Shown here: positions 46,624-57,545 of the stretch, in pieces
Layout: the number at the start of each line of letters is the position of its first letter
Numbering within the stretch: the stretch's first letter is position 1
From: Drosophila persimilis
Lineage: Eukaryota > Arthropoda > Insecta > Diptera > Drosophilidae
DNA length: 64,000 nt
NCBI RefSeq assembly: GCF_003286085.1
Contig: NW_020825338.1
Coordinates: forward strand, 744,001 to 808,000
Direction: 5' to 3'
Position numbers and translations under genes: made by a program
Notes under the pieces: generated by a model
Databases searched by the model: none
What the model saw: the letters and a program-made list of their open reading frames with translations, nothing else
Told to the model about the DNA's origin: nothing

Positions 46624-47608
46624 TTCGGGGGCAAACGATGTGGTGTTGCTGGTTCCCATGTCGTAGGACATTGCGGGTAAAAATGGAACTGATGAAAAGC
46701 ATTTTTTAGGGTTAGTAAAGAAAGTACCCCTGGTCTGTTAGGGAGTGGAGATATCACCACCTCCGAACTAGTTCCCAGTACTGCTGGGTACAGACAGAAA
46801 TTTAATTGTTATGCTCTATCGCGAAAATTGAACCAAAAGGTAGCAAACGAAAGACAATTTAGTGTGCATCTGCACATACATATGTATGTAGGTACATATG
46901 TACGCGCGTAACATCAAAGAGGGGTGTTACTAAAATTCCAGTTACATTACGTTAAACTGCTGATGTTCATGCGTTGGAACTTGATAGTGAATTAAAAGTA
47001 AATTGGACAAAACTCGATCCTGTGCCGCTGCTTTGTAGACTCTTGCCCGCCTGAAGTTGTTTAGAGTTCAGGCGTTCACGACCGTTCTCTTTCGTAGTGA
47101 TCAGACGTGTTTTTGTTTTGCGCTCCGCATTTTTTCCTTTTGTTTTGAATAAACAGCCGGTGTTTTCCTAACTAAATTCTAATTATACTTCCTAACCAGA
47201 CAACAATCTGGAATCCTATTCTATTACGCGAGTGCATGCCTTTTGATTTGTGTTAAAACATTATTTAACTTTTCATTTTTCGGCGTCGGCTTGTGTTGTG
47301 TTGTTGCAGTGAGTGAGTATTGCATTGCAGTCCGCTCTCGTCTGGTAGCTTTTGTTGTCTTATCACTCTCTCGCTATCACCTCAACTTCAATAACTGTTC
47401 TTTCTCTCTCGCTCTTTAAACTTTCTGAGCAATAGCGCTCTCTGTTTAGTAGCTCTCGCTATAACCGCTCTCCACTCTGCTCTCTTTTTTTTTTTTCTTA
47501 CCAATTCCGCTTTGAGCGTTGTCTGGCACATTAGTCTGATACCAATTTGTTTTGGAAATTTTAATTTTTCTTCGTAAATTTTCTTAAGAAAATATTTAAA
47601 TAATAAAA
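46624..47608. other. Region upstream of CR1 element, no gene
   Basis: AT-rich to 47000, then mixed sequence with CT-rich tracts (47335-47500, many CTCTCGCT units, i.e. GAGA-type motifs). The latter part may be the 5' UTR and internal promoter of the CR1-type element. No reading frame is supported. Confidence 0.4.
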
Positions 47609-48612
47609 ATGGAATTCTCTGTGGTCTGCGCCAAAAAAACCTGTAAGAAGCAGATCACTCACGATCAGCCGAATGGCTCTGCGACAGCGTAGTCCACGCA
47701 AAATGCGCGGGATTCTCTGGCCTCGTGAGTGATGCTATAGCCAAACGTAATGGCTTGCATTACAGTTGCGAGGCATGCCGTGCAGTGGAGAAGGAAATGG
47801 TATCTTTCATGAGGCAGACGCGGAGTGGCTTTAAGGAGCTGACCGTTGGTTTCAAAAACCAATACGATCGGCTCCTAGCCATGGAGGCTCAGTTTAGCGG
47901 TTTAAAACTGCTGAATGAGTCTCCGAGGCGCAAAAAGGTCACTCCGCGGGACCTGCAAGTGCCAACCGTCACTCAGCCGTGCGCCGCCGAAAAACTGACT
48001 CCGACCACTCCAAGTGTGCAGCAGTTGATCTCGTTTGCCACTCCAAAGGCAACGACAGCTGCTGGCGATGCAGATTCGGTAGCCGAATTCATCGCCTCGG
48101 AGAATGTGCAGCCAAGTACGTCTGCAGCGTCCGTGTCCGTGGTGTCCGCAAGTTCACTAGTTGTCCCGTCTATCCCGATCCCACCAGTAAATAGACGTTC
48201 CGGACCTCCGGATATTGCCACCACAGGTACTAGACCTGTGGTGACTAAACCACTGGTGGGAGTCCCACCAAAACGACAAGTTTTTGTTTCACGGCTGGCC
48301 CCTGACCTCACATCTAATGATGTAACTGCTTTTATTCAAAGCAAAATAAAAGCCGTGGGTTTAAAGGTGGAGAAATTTAACTTCTCTTATGCCAGGGAGA
48401 TAGCGTCGTTTAAGATAAGCATCTCCCCAACTCAATTTGACACCATTTGCTCCACCAAATTTTGGCCGGAGCATTTGGTGGTGAAGGAGTTTAAGGCTAA
48501 GAAGAAGAATAGGACCCCCATATCGCTTCCAAATCTTTCCAGCGTGCCACCCTCAACCTCAACTTTCTCTTCCTCAACTTCCCGTCTTGCTCCAACCTTT
48601 CCAAAGAACTAA
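47609..48612 (+). pseudogene. ORF1 of CR1-clade element
   Basis: ATG at 47609 (MEFSVVCAKKTCKKQ) starts a short frame that ends at a stop near 47688. A +1 shift leads into VVHAKCAGFSGLVSDA...SCEACRAVEKE, giving a Cys/His-rich PHD-like N-terminus. The rest is Ser/Thr/Pro-rich with one conserved globular part (KRQVFVSRLAPDLTSNDV...FKISI) resembling an RNA-binding fold. Stop at 48610-48612. Confidence 0.7.
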
Positions 48613-50574
48613 CTTCTCTTTTAGTAACCTATCAGAATGTAAGAGGCTTGCGTAGTAAGCCGAATTTGCGAAGCTTAATAACCTAATTAGGGATCAAGAC
48701 TTTATAAAAAATTTCAAGAAGTGGGCTCTCATACTTCTCACTCTCGTTATGTAATAGCTCGGTCAAACTTTTCAGTTCTTAATGCTCAATGCTATAAGAA
48801 CTACCTATCTCGTTGCAGGATACGTTTTTCTCAGGACCCTAAACAGTTTTACTGCTTCGTAAACAGTAAGCGTAGAACGTCCGCACACCCATCCTCGCTA
48901 TCATTTTGTAATACGTCGGCAAATAATGATCAGGCAATTGCCGATCTTTTTGCCCAGTTTTTCCAAACCACCTATTCTGAGGAACGCTACTCTGGTCAAC
49001 CGTACCCATACGGATTACCGAGGTCGAACGGCATTTTCAGTCCCTTGTTAAATGAATATTCCCTACTTCAAGATCTTCGACTAGTTAAGCCGGTGTTTTC
49101 ACCGGGTCCAGACGGGGTTCCAGGTTGTGTACTCAGGTACTGCGCCGAGGCTCTGTGTGGACCATTGCTTAAACTATTCACCCTGTCCATTGATTCCTCT
49201 TGCTTCCCCCCAATCTGGAAGGAATCGTTTATAATTCCTCTCCATAAAAAAGGTAGCAAGTCTGATGCAAAAAATTATAGAGGTATAGCAAAGTTATCCG
49301 CTATTCCCAAATTGTTTGAGAAGGTTTTAACTCCGCACTTGCAACATCTCTGCAAGTCACTTATATCTCCAACTCAGCATGGATTTATAAGGCGGCGATC
49401 AACCACCACGAACTTGTTAGAGTTTACCTCTTTCATTATTAAAGGCTTTCAAGGTAACTTACACACAGATGTTATTTACACCGACTTTAGTAAAGCATTC
49501 GACTCTATAAACCATTCCCTTTTAGCACATAAACTTGACCTTTTAGGGTTTCCGCCCAACCTCCTGAGATGGATTTCTAGCTATCTTTGTTCTAGGTCTC
49601 AAAGAGTCCTCTTCAAAAACTCCCTCTCCTTACCAGTAAAGGTTTCTTCGGGAGTACCACAGGGCAGCCATCTAGGCCTCTTACTCTTCACACTCTTTAT
49701 TAATGACTTGCCTTCAGTATTAACATACTCTCGAGTACTTATGTATGCGGATGATGTTAAACTCTGTGTCCAGTACAAGGACATTTCATTTCATTCTCGC
49801 TTGCAATCCGATCTCAATAGCTTTCAGTCATGGTGTTGTGCAAACTTGTTACACCCTAATGCCTCGAAATGCAAAGTTATGACATTTCATCGTTCTAGCC
49901 CTTTGTTGGCTCCCTACACCCTATTTGGGGGTTCTCTTGAGAGAATTACCCTGGTGGATGATCTGGGTGTTATGTTAGACCCCAAGTTAAGGTTTTCCGA
50001 ACACATTTCTACCATGGTAAATAAGGCCATGGGCGTGCTTGGGTTTATAAAGAGGTGGTCAAAGGAATTTGACGACCCCTATATAACAAAGACTCTCTAT
50101 ACCTCGCTTGTTCGTCCGATCTTAGAATACGGCTCCTGTGTATGGTGCCCTCAGTACAAAGTACACCAGGACCGTATAGAATCAGTACAGAAAAACTTTT
50201 TACTTTTTGCTCTGCGGGGCCTTAACTGGGATGCGGGTGTAAGACTCCCATCTTACTCTAGTAGACTATTATTAGTAAACCTCCCATCCTTAGTTAACCG
50301 TAGAATAATGCTTGGTGTGATATTTATGCACAACTTGATCAGGGGTGACATAGACAGCCCTGATCTGTTGAGCCGCATAAACTTCACGATTCCTGTTAGA
50401 CTGACTAGAAATTTTATACCGTTGTTCCTTCCACTTTGTAGATCGAATTATTCCTTGCATGAACCGTTTAGGGTCTTATGCTCGGATTATAATTCCCTCT
50501 ACCATATTATATCCAATACTAATTCTCTTCCTCTTATTAAATTATTAATCCTTACACACCTTTCGATTAATTAG
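48613..50574 (+). pseudogene. ORF2 of CR1-clade element (endonuclease mostly deleted)
   Basis: The first codons after ORF1 read YQNVRGLRSK, the start of the APE endonuclease, but this breaks off after about 30 residues and jumps into the region just before RT. RT is open from about 48721: SPGPDGVPGCVL, YTDFSKAFDSINH, GVPQGSHLGLLLFTLFINDL and MYADDVKL, plus a thumb with RPILEYGSCVW. It ends at 50572-50574. Without endonuclease it cannot retrotranspose by itself. Confidence 0.85.
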
Positions 50575-50943
50575 TAACTGTAGTGGTATTTGTATTTTGA
50601 TTGCATGCTTAGTTTCTTAGTGAGTTTAGTGCTAATTTTCCTCGAATGTTAGTCTAATATCTATCTCTCTTGCATGTTCGCGTTTGGTTCGGCTTCGCAC
50701 CGCGCGTCATGCGGCAGCGCCCCTCGGTCGGTTGGGCGGGAGGAGGGCTGCGTTTTGCCTGGGATCCGCGCGTAACAGCCTTGTGCTGGTGTCACACGGG
50801 CCACGGTGCAGTAACTGCATCGCCCCTTGAAAGATGCAGTCATTGCATGTCAAGGTCCAAGAAAGGAAAAAAAAAAAAAAAAAAAAATATCGACCAGGCC
50901 CCTTGGAGGGAACGCATCCGTAAATGTTTCCCTTTTTGAGCCA
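50575..50943. other. CR1 3' end, GC-rich segment and A-tract
   Basis: The CR1 3' UTR ends around 50660. A GC-rich 200-bp stretch follows and ends in a run of 21 A (50867-50887), like the 3' end of a non-LTR element. Just before it, CAGTAACTGCATCG and GATGCAGTCATTGCATG form an imperfect stem. Element D begins directly after the A-run. Confidence 0.5.
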
Positions 50944-53148
50944 ATGTTTGACACAGAAGGGGATGCGGATTTTGCAGAGATGGAGATGGACTCGCCAGAG
51001 GGTTCTCAGAGTTCCTTGGGAGCGACGGTTCTAGAGTTTGAGCGTCGTTTCTTAGATAGGAGTCTGTATGTCAAAAATTGCCACCAATCCCACTTAAAAC
51101 TGACGCTTGCATACACAAACAATCTTCATCAAAGACGCCGACAAAAATTGCTCCCAGAAGCGAAAGCGCAACGGGTGTCAAAGATAGCGGCGCATTCGCT
51201 CCAACTAAAGAGCATCTAACTGCACACAACCAAAACAAAAACAAAAACTATGCCCATATGTTTTCGCACCAAACCAACAGCGAAAACGAAATACAAACAA
51301 TACACTCAAGCATCATAGAGAGCGACGCTTGCGCTCTCTCAGCATCCGAACCCTCGCCGCAAAAACAAAACGAAAGCGCGTCTCTTCAAGCCCCAAAACG
51401 TTTGCCGCCAAAAATGCACACAAGCACATGACAAAAAGAAAGATGCTTGCTCTCTCCCGCCGACAACGCCGAAACAAAACGCAAAACGAAACACAAACAC
51501 GAACAGTAAACCAAACGAAGCTACCCTGACCTACGCCAATACCAAAACAAAAACAAACACATTGACTTCTGCCGAAACTATAAACGGCATACAGCAAAAC
51601 AATGACCAGCAACAGCAACAACGTTTGACGACAGCTAAAAGCACCAACACTAGCAGAAGCAGAAAATGCTTGCTGCCTACATTGTCACAGGCGGACGAGC
51701 ATAATGCACTGACAAGGCCTAATACCAGAATAAAGCTGGTAAAAGAATGGCTAAATAGTGTGCCCCCGCTATTGGACAATGAGATGCCCATGCCCCTGCC
51801 CCTTACCCCCATAGCAAAGGCCAACTTGACTACAAATTCGTTTCGCTCGCCGCTCAAACGAAGATGCGCGGCGATCGAAACGGATTCAGATAATGACGAC
51901 TTTACCTGCCTGACACTGGACACGCCCATGTTTAAGAGTCAATTTGCGAAAAGATTGCATCACGAGACCCGGCAGATGGAGTCAGATGTTGGTCAAATAT
52001 GCTCACCGCCAAATAGTGAGGTTCCGGTTCCACCGAGTGAGGTTCAACATGGGGAGCCTCAAAGGAAGGAGTCCGAAAGTCAACAGATGGAGACGGACAG
52101 CCATCAGCCGCAACATCAGCCAGTCATCAATGTAAATATAACGCCCGTCCAACCGTCATTACGTAGCACCAAGGTCCCTACAATCTTCCTGCCCCTGGTG
52201 CCTGCAATTGTACCCCTAATCAATAAATTGACCATAAATCCGAACGTGGGGAAATTTAAGACGAAATCTATGGCCAACAGTGGACTCAGAGTCCAGTGCG
52301 ACGACATGGCAACATACAACGCCATACATAACGCCCTTGCTGAAGATAGCACTCAACTGCATACACACCAGCCGCGCAGCGACAGGGGCTACCGTGTCAT
52401 AGTTCGGCATCTACACCACACTACACCAAGCAGCTGGATAACTGATGAGCTGAAACGGCTCCGATATACTGCCCGGTTTATCCGAGGCCTAAAGCATCGA
52501 TTCAATGGAAGGCCACTGAACATATTTGAGGTGGAGGTACAGCCCAAGGCGGATGGCGACCATGAGGCAATACTTGCCATAAAACAACTGGCCAACCAAT
52601 GCGTCTCGGTAGAGAGACAAGCCAAGCCACGCAACCCAGCTCAGTGTCATCGGTGTCAGGAATTTGGCCATACCAAAAATTATTGTGAGCAGCAACAGCC
52701 TTCGCAAAGGAAGCGGCCACAGCAGCAGCATCAGCGGCAGCAGCGCGCAAGCGTTGCTCAAGGGGCCAAAGCAGCGACAACATCTGCAGCAGCAGCAACC
52801 TCCAAAAGCAGCAATCCACTGTATAGCCGCGTTGCCAAAGCCAATCCGGCCGAAAACCACCTGGCCAACCTCCAACAGAGGCTCAGGGATGAGCAGCAGC
52901 AGCACCACCACCAGCAACATCAGCAGCAACAAGAACAGCAAACAACTCTCCCCGTCAATTTTCAGTCCCATGCCCAAAAGGAAAATGCCGAGTTTTTCTC
53001 AAGACTTGAGGCCAAAATTGACAATCTATTCTCTGCAATTGCCAAATTAATAAATATAAACTCAAATAAAGCAAGCAAAACAAACAGTACGTCACCAAAC
53101 TCTTTGGATATGGTCCTGTCTTCCGCCAATGACGCTTTCTATGTCTAG
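50944..53148 (+). pseudogene. gag (ORF1) of Jockey-clade element D
   Basis: Starts MFDTEGDADFAEMEMDSPEG; the N-terminal third needs several frame changes (51060-51560). From 51562 one frame of 528 codons is open. It has a charged N-terminal part, the conserved GLRVQCDDMATYNAI and GYRVIVRHLHHTTPSSW segments, and one zinc knuckle CHRCQEFGHTKNYC. Knuckles 2 and 3, present in families A-C, are absent, replaced by a Gln/His-rich tract (CAG-type codons). The stop at 53146-53148 overlaps ORF2 by 8 bases. Confidence 0.8.
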
Positions 53149-53722
53149 TCCAGTCCCGAATAGCCTTTCAAACTCAAACGTCAATCCAGTCCAGAATATT
53201 TCCACCCACAGCGCCAACCAGAACTGCAACTCTTTTAAAATTTCCTTCTGGAACGCTTGTGGGGTGGCAAACAAGCTGAACGAAGTCGAAGTTTACCTTA
53301 AACGAGAAAATATACAATTAATGATCATCATTGAAACGCGTACAAGGGCCGTCTCTGTTAACGGGTATCACACTTACACTGCCCACAATCCGACAAACAA
53401 TCGTAGAGGGGGTGTAGCCATTCTAGTCCGGGGAGATATCCGCCTCTCTGCACTGCAGCCAATCTCCAAGCAGTTCATCCAAAGCGCACCAGTCATCTTG
53501 TTTCCTGTTCCCTGTTCCCGCCTGTTTACAAGTGGTCAGCCGCCCACTTCACTGGACTAATAAAACATTTCGAGGAGCTCTGCACCGAAGAAACTGCATC
53601 CGGCGATTGGAACGCAAAACATTCTTGGTGGGGAAATGTCCGTGGCTTTGCTAGAGACAAAGCGCTGATGGATGTCAAATTGTGCGTAAACGAAAGTGCT
53701 GTGAATTGTATTATTATCAGGT
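53141..53722 (+). pseudogene. ORF2 of element D, endonuclease start only
   Basis: ATGTCTAG overlaps the gag stop. The endonuclease begins FWNACGVANKLNEVEVYL and keeps IIIETR and, after frame changes, SGDWNAKHSWWGN. It breaks off at about 53722, so RT is absent. Frameshift near 53505. Confidence 0.75.
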
Positions 53723-53784
53723 AAGTGTTCACGGCTTACTTCACGTAAGAGAGACTGTATAGCAAGTCGGAAACCCGATTTCAG

Positions 53785-54223
53785 GATCCTCTTACGCTTT
53801 TGAAAATTATTTGCAAACTCTTAAATATTTTGTCCGAAAGCCAACACATATCTTACAACAAATATTCAGAAAAACAGTCGAAGATAGGTACGTTGCTCCC
53901 GGTAAAGAACCAGTATTGTTAGTAGGCAAGGTTTTAAAGATTCAGAACAGAACCCTAAAAGATAGTAAGCCAGATAATTTTTGCTTTGTAAGAGGAGATG
54001 TTCCTATTCAAATCGAGTCATTTGAAGAGGAATTAGGAAAGATTTTTATTATAGGCAGAATAATTAAAAACATTAGATGTTTTTATAGTGAACCATTAAG
54101 TTCGACTCAGTTAGGTATATACTTAGTCAATTTAGAAGCACCAACGGAGCTGGAAAAGTTTTCGGTAGAAGACTGCCATATAAAGGAGAACTAGTTTTAG
54201 TTCCGTTGTTGCATTTTCCATAG
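53785..54223 (+). pseudogene. C-terminal exon resembling CACTA/EnSpm-like transposases
   Basis: Follows a TTTCAG acceptor (53779-53784). The translation begins SSYAFENYLQTLKYFVRKP and continues PDNFCFVRGDVPIQIESFEE...SSTQLGIYLVNLE, then, after a one-base shift near 54175, PYKGELVLVPLLHFP and a stop at 54221-54223. Arthropod and cnidarian transposases with Transposase_21/DUF4218-type domains end in a region with an FENYLQ-like start and a PLLH end; the match is from memory of that pattern. The catalytic exons are not in the window. A DUF4806 gene lies 220 bp downstream on the same strand. Confidence 0.45.
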
Positions 54224-54309
54224 GTTTATTTGCTACCTTTACTTATTTTCATTTGTAGTATTTTTTGCTTATTTTTAAATTCATAAAATGGAGGTGTTTA
54301 GTCCGTAGG

Positions 54310-54360
54310 CGTAATTGAATTACGAATCGGGCATATCTTTAGCGCCTGCGCTAAAGATAT
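54310..54360. repeat. Two palindromes between transposase exon and gene II
   Basis: CGTAATTGAATTACG (54310-54324) is a perfect 7-bp-arm palindrome with one central base. ATATCTTTAGCGC (54333-54345) pairs perfectly with GCGCTAAAGATAT (54348-54360) across a 2-base loop. Both lie upstream of the first coding exon of gene II and might be protein-binding sites. Confidence 0.75.
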
Positions 54361-54446
54361 CTTTGGAAGATTCACCGGCCAGAGTCCGACAGACCAAAAA
54401 AAAAAAAAAGTAGTTTGCAAGAGACGAATTTTCTTTATATTTTCAG

Positions 54447-55148
54447 TATGGAAAATACAACATTCAACAACAACTATCAAACAATTGGCCGTTTAATCTT
54501 TGATGCAGAGCGTAAGTATATAATTTTTGTGTTTGATGTATGAAATAAGTATTGACCCAATTAACATTGTTTTCACAGAACCTGTGCCAGAAGAACAGCA
54601 AATTTCACGTAAGTACATGAATTTTTAATTACTTTGTGTACAATGCATAATAACTATGAAAATTTTTATTGCAGTTCCGACAGAGCGTGACGTAGACAAT
54701 TTCGTAAAATTTCCGATACAGTCGACGATGGAGTTGGAGCATTTAAACTCTATTATAACTCCAGAGCTTACCGATTTTTATGTGAGTGGTAGCCTATCCT
54801 TCTATGACAGCTTGTTGTTATTTTTGTTCATTTTTTTCTTTTATTAGATCAACAAATTACGGAACTTAATGGGGACGAGCACATCGATGGCATGCAGCTT
54901 AAAAAATGTGCTGGACGCGAAGCTCATTTTGGAATACAACTTAGACGGTACTTCGGGGAAGAGCTCGCTAAAAAATTGTAAAGAATTTTACAATGTCCTG
55001 GAATGTAGGTCTAAAAAGAACTTTAAAAAAAACATAATAACTAATTAATTAATTTATTCATATTATTTCAGCGGCGGTGAAGATGAAAATACCCGACGAG
55101 CCAGCAGACAAAGTGATTCGGAAGGCTATTCACAACATTAAGAATAGT
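54447..55148 (+). CDS. DUF4806-domain gene II, five exons
   Basis: Exons 54447-54511, 54579-54608, 54675-54781, 54848-55004 and 55072-55148 join in frame through GT-AG introns of 65-70 bp. The start ATG is at 54448, one base after a TTTCAG acceptor, so a further upstream exon exists. The product is about 144 residues; the domain spans VKFPIQSTMELEHLNSI through YNLDGTSGKSSLKNCKEFYNVL. The stop TAG (55146) follows an AAA; one base fewer would extend the protein by about 18 basic residues, so a frameshift is possible. Role unknown; position suggests an accessory gene of a DNA transposon. No TIR is attached with certainty. Confidence 0.7.
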
Positions 55149-55246
55149 CATTTTCAGAAGACCTCAAGGGAAAAAAAATTCAAAGCAGACAATAATGAAT
55201 AATAATAAATAAAAATAAACAATTACAATGTATTACTTTTTATATT

Positions 55247-55397
55247 AAATGCATGATTTTTCGGGAAAAATCATCACTTATAAAATGCATGATTTTTCGG
55301 CTAAAATCATCACTTATAAAATGCATGATATTTAGGTAAAAATCCTCACCTATAAAATGCATGATTTTTAGGTAAAAACCATCGCTTATTATGTGCA
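55247..55397. repeat. Tandem array of 35-36-bp palindromic units
   Basis: ATGCATGATTTTT units start at 55250, 55286, 55321 and 55357, with a partial fifth at about 55391. Each has the palindrome ATGCAT and inverted GATTTTT...AAAAATC arms around CGGG, CGGC or AGGT. It begins just after gene II and its A-rich 3' end. The last unit supplies the ATG of the maelstrom-like frame. Confidence 0.9.
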
Positions 55398-56157
55398 TGG
55401 TGGAGAAATGCGATCCGCGGAAAGAAGAAACACGCGAAATGCAGCGCCACATTGAACGCATAATCTCTGGGGCAAAAAGTGTACTTGATCTCCAGCAGCA
55501 GGAGTACAATATTGTTGCCTTTAACTATTTCGCCAACACTGGGAGTGTGTACGTCCCCGCTGAGTATGCCACCTGCCGTTACTCTCTCAAGGAAGGCATC
55601 AGTGCGGAGTACAGTACCCTAATTGATCCGGGGCAACTTATCTTTGGGCAAGGCCACCAGGCCAGGCAACATTCGCTGGATACCCATAAGTTGCCCTTGC
55701 CCCCGAATGCCTTGGGCACGAAAATGGGGAAACTGTATAAAAAATTCATTGATGGAATTCCAGAGGTCTGTGAAGGAGAATCGATCATTGTGTACACCAC
55801 CACCGATCAAATACCGATGGTAAAGGCCTGCTTTGCCTATTTGGAGTGCAATCAACGTGACAGCTACTGCATTCCATTATTTGTATATTCGTGTGGTTAG
55901 TTATCCTTATACATAAATACATATATTTGCGAATACTTGTGTTCAACAGGTTCCAATCACAGACGAGTCGCACCTAGGTTCACGAAAAACATGGTGGGCT
56001 CTAGATGAGATTTTAGGAGGCATTCCACCGCAACTCGCATGAGTACCAGTACAGGCTTAATAAACTGACAAATATGAAGTGCGACACGGTGTGCGACACG
56101 CAACGCAAGAAGCGCTTCAACGGGATTTTTAAGCAGATGCCTCCAGAAAACTGGTGA
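55391..56157 (+). pseudogene. mael-like: Partial maelstrom-like gene (MAEL domain)
   Basis: A 169-codon frame (55391-55900) matches the core of the Maelstrom domain: YNIVAFNYFANTGSVYVPAEY, CRYSLKEGISAEYSTLIDPG, FGQGHQARQHS, LPLPPNALG and VKACFAYLEC. Maelstrom is a germline piRNA-pathway protein with an HMG box and this RNase H-like fold. The HMG box is absent. After a probable 50-60-bp intron (acceptor at 55949) the text continues VPITDESHLGSRKTWWALDEILGG, then after a stop, in another frame, HEYQYRLNKLTNMKCD, plausibly the His/Cys part of the domain. It ends at a TGA at 56155. A truncated, mutated copy, or a paralogue fragment. Confidence 0.75.
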
Positions 56158-56339
56158 GGATGGACTTTTCGGACCCGAAGTTTGGAAAAATTTGAGAAAA
56201 AAGTCGCAAAATGAACTAAGCGCACGTCTTTTATAGGCTGCAGAGTCGCAGTAGCCATTCTGCTGCGTCGCTGCGTCGCTGCTACTGCGCATTCGTCTTA
56301 TTTACCGGCGTCAATGAAGACTTCGGCTCTGGCGTTCGG

Positions 56340-57497
56340 GTACTGACGCGTCAGCATGAGCCAAACGCAGAGAGAACATCTTTGCATGTGTTAGTACACA
56401 CACAATATGTTTCGACAAAAATGTGTGATTGTATGCTTTTTTCAATTTTCTTTTAACTCTCTCAGGTCTGGTTCTGTTTGGCCTCCAACATGTTTTAGTG
56501 TATGGGTGCACATGCATTCTCACGTACTTTGCGTGTGTGTGTTTAGTATAGCTGGCCGCTAGAACTGAAATTTGAGTTTGGTTCTTGTTTTGGGTCTTTT
56601 GATGGTCTGACCTACCCCCACAAAATAAATGAAGAATGGGCAGGGGGTGGGGGTATGGTACACTAGGGCGCGGGAAATAAAATAAAAGCTGTTATTTGTT
56701 TGATTTATACCACAAAATATAAAATATTACAATAATATAATTGTACATTTATTTCCTTATCTTAAGCAGGTTGATTATAAATTATAAAAATTATGTAAAC
56801 GCCGTCGGTTCTCGACTTTTTTGTTTATTGTAACTAAAACAATGATGTATCTAAATATACAATATAAGAAAAAATATATATACATATGTATACTATAAAT
56901 TTTCTTTCTATAAATAGAGGATATACCAAACACAGAGTACACACACAATATGTTTCGACAAAAATGTGTGTTTGTATGCTTCTTTCGTTTTCAGAGATCT
57001 GATGGTGATGCTACTTTCTGTTTTCGGGTGTGTGTTCTAGTATTGCTGGCCGCTAGAACTGAAATCCTTCTATGGCAGCTAGTTAATATTATTTTTTCAT
57101 TATTTTCTTTTATTAGATAAACAAATTACGGAATTTAATGGGGATGCGCCCATCAATGTCGTGCAGTTTGAAAAATGTAATGGACTTAATGTATGACTTA
57201 GTGGACTGATAATCTTTTGAATATTGAGCATATTTATTTATATTGGTTATTTAATATTGGTGGTTATATTACAAAGTATTTTACATGTATGTATATGAAT
57301 AGCGGGGGTGTCGATGATACAAACTATGCGTGCGGTTGATTTCATCTAGAAATTTCTACTAACTTCCACTCCACAAAAGAAGTCGAGCCAAAAGGGAATT
57401 GAAAGATGATGCGTTGCGACGGTCTAATGCAAAACGGTACACATAGATGTATGCGTGTGCAGTTGCGGGCTTTAGCTATACGTGTGAGTACATTACA
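56340..57497 (+). repeat. Left arm of large inverted repeat (foldback family)
   Basis: From about 56370 to 56890 the sequence matches the arm of the foldback element at 11850-12370 in the same orientation. From 56758 to 57497 it is repeated in inverted orientation at 63261-64000 with no net indel (positions sum to 120758) and no mismatch in the parts I compared. A second, diverged copy of part of the arm (ACACACAATATGTTTCGAC... to CGCTAGAACTGAAAT) lies at 56939-57066. The outer end near 56340 is too diverged to place. Confidence 0.85.
57066..57190 (+). pseudogene. Captured DUF4806 intron/exon fragment in left arm
   Basis: CTTCTATGGCAG...CTTTTATTAG followed by AAACAAATTACGGAATTTAA matches intron 3 and exon 4 of gene II (about 54798-54925), roughly 80 percent by eye. 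The reading frame is lost. The mirror copy is at 63568-63692 in the right arm. Confidence 0.75.
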
Positions 57498-57545
57498 GCT
57501 ATGTTTTGTGAAGTCTCGCAAAATGCTCGCAGACGGACTTAGAAA

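Larger units (their letters stand above)
47600..50660 (+). mobile_element. CR1-clade non-LTR retrotransposon, internally deleted
   Basis: ORF1 with a PHD-like zinc segment and ORF2 with a CR1-type RT. Most of the endonuclease is missing. The 5' boundary lies somewhere in 47000-47600 and the 3' end near 50660; no target duplication found. Confidence 0.75.
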
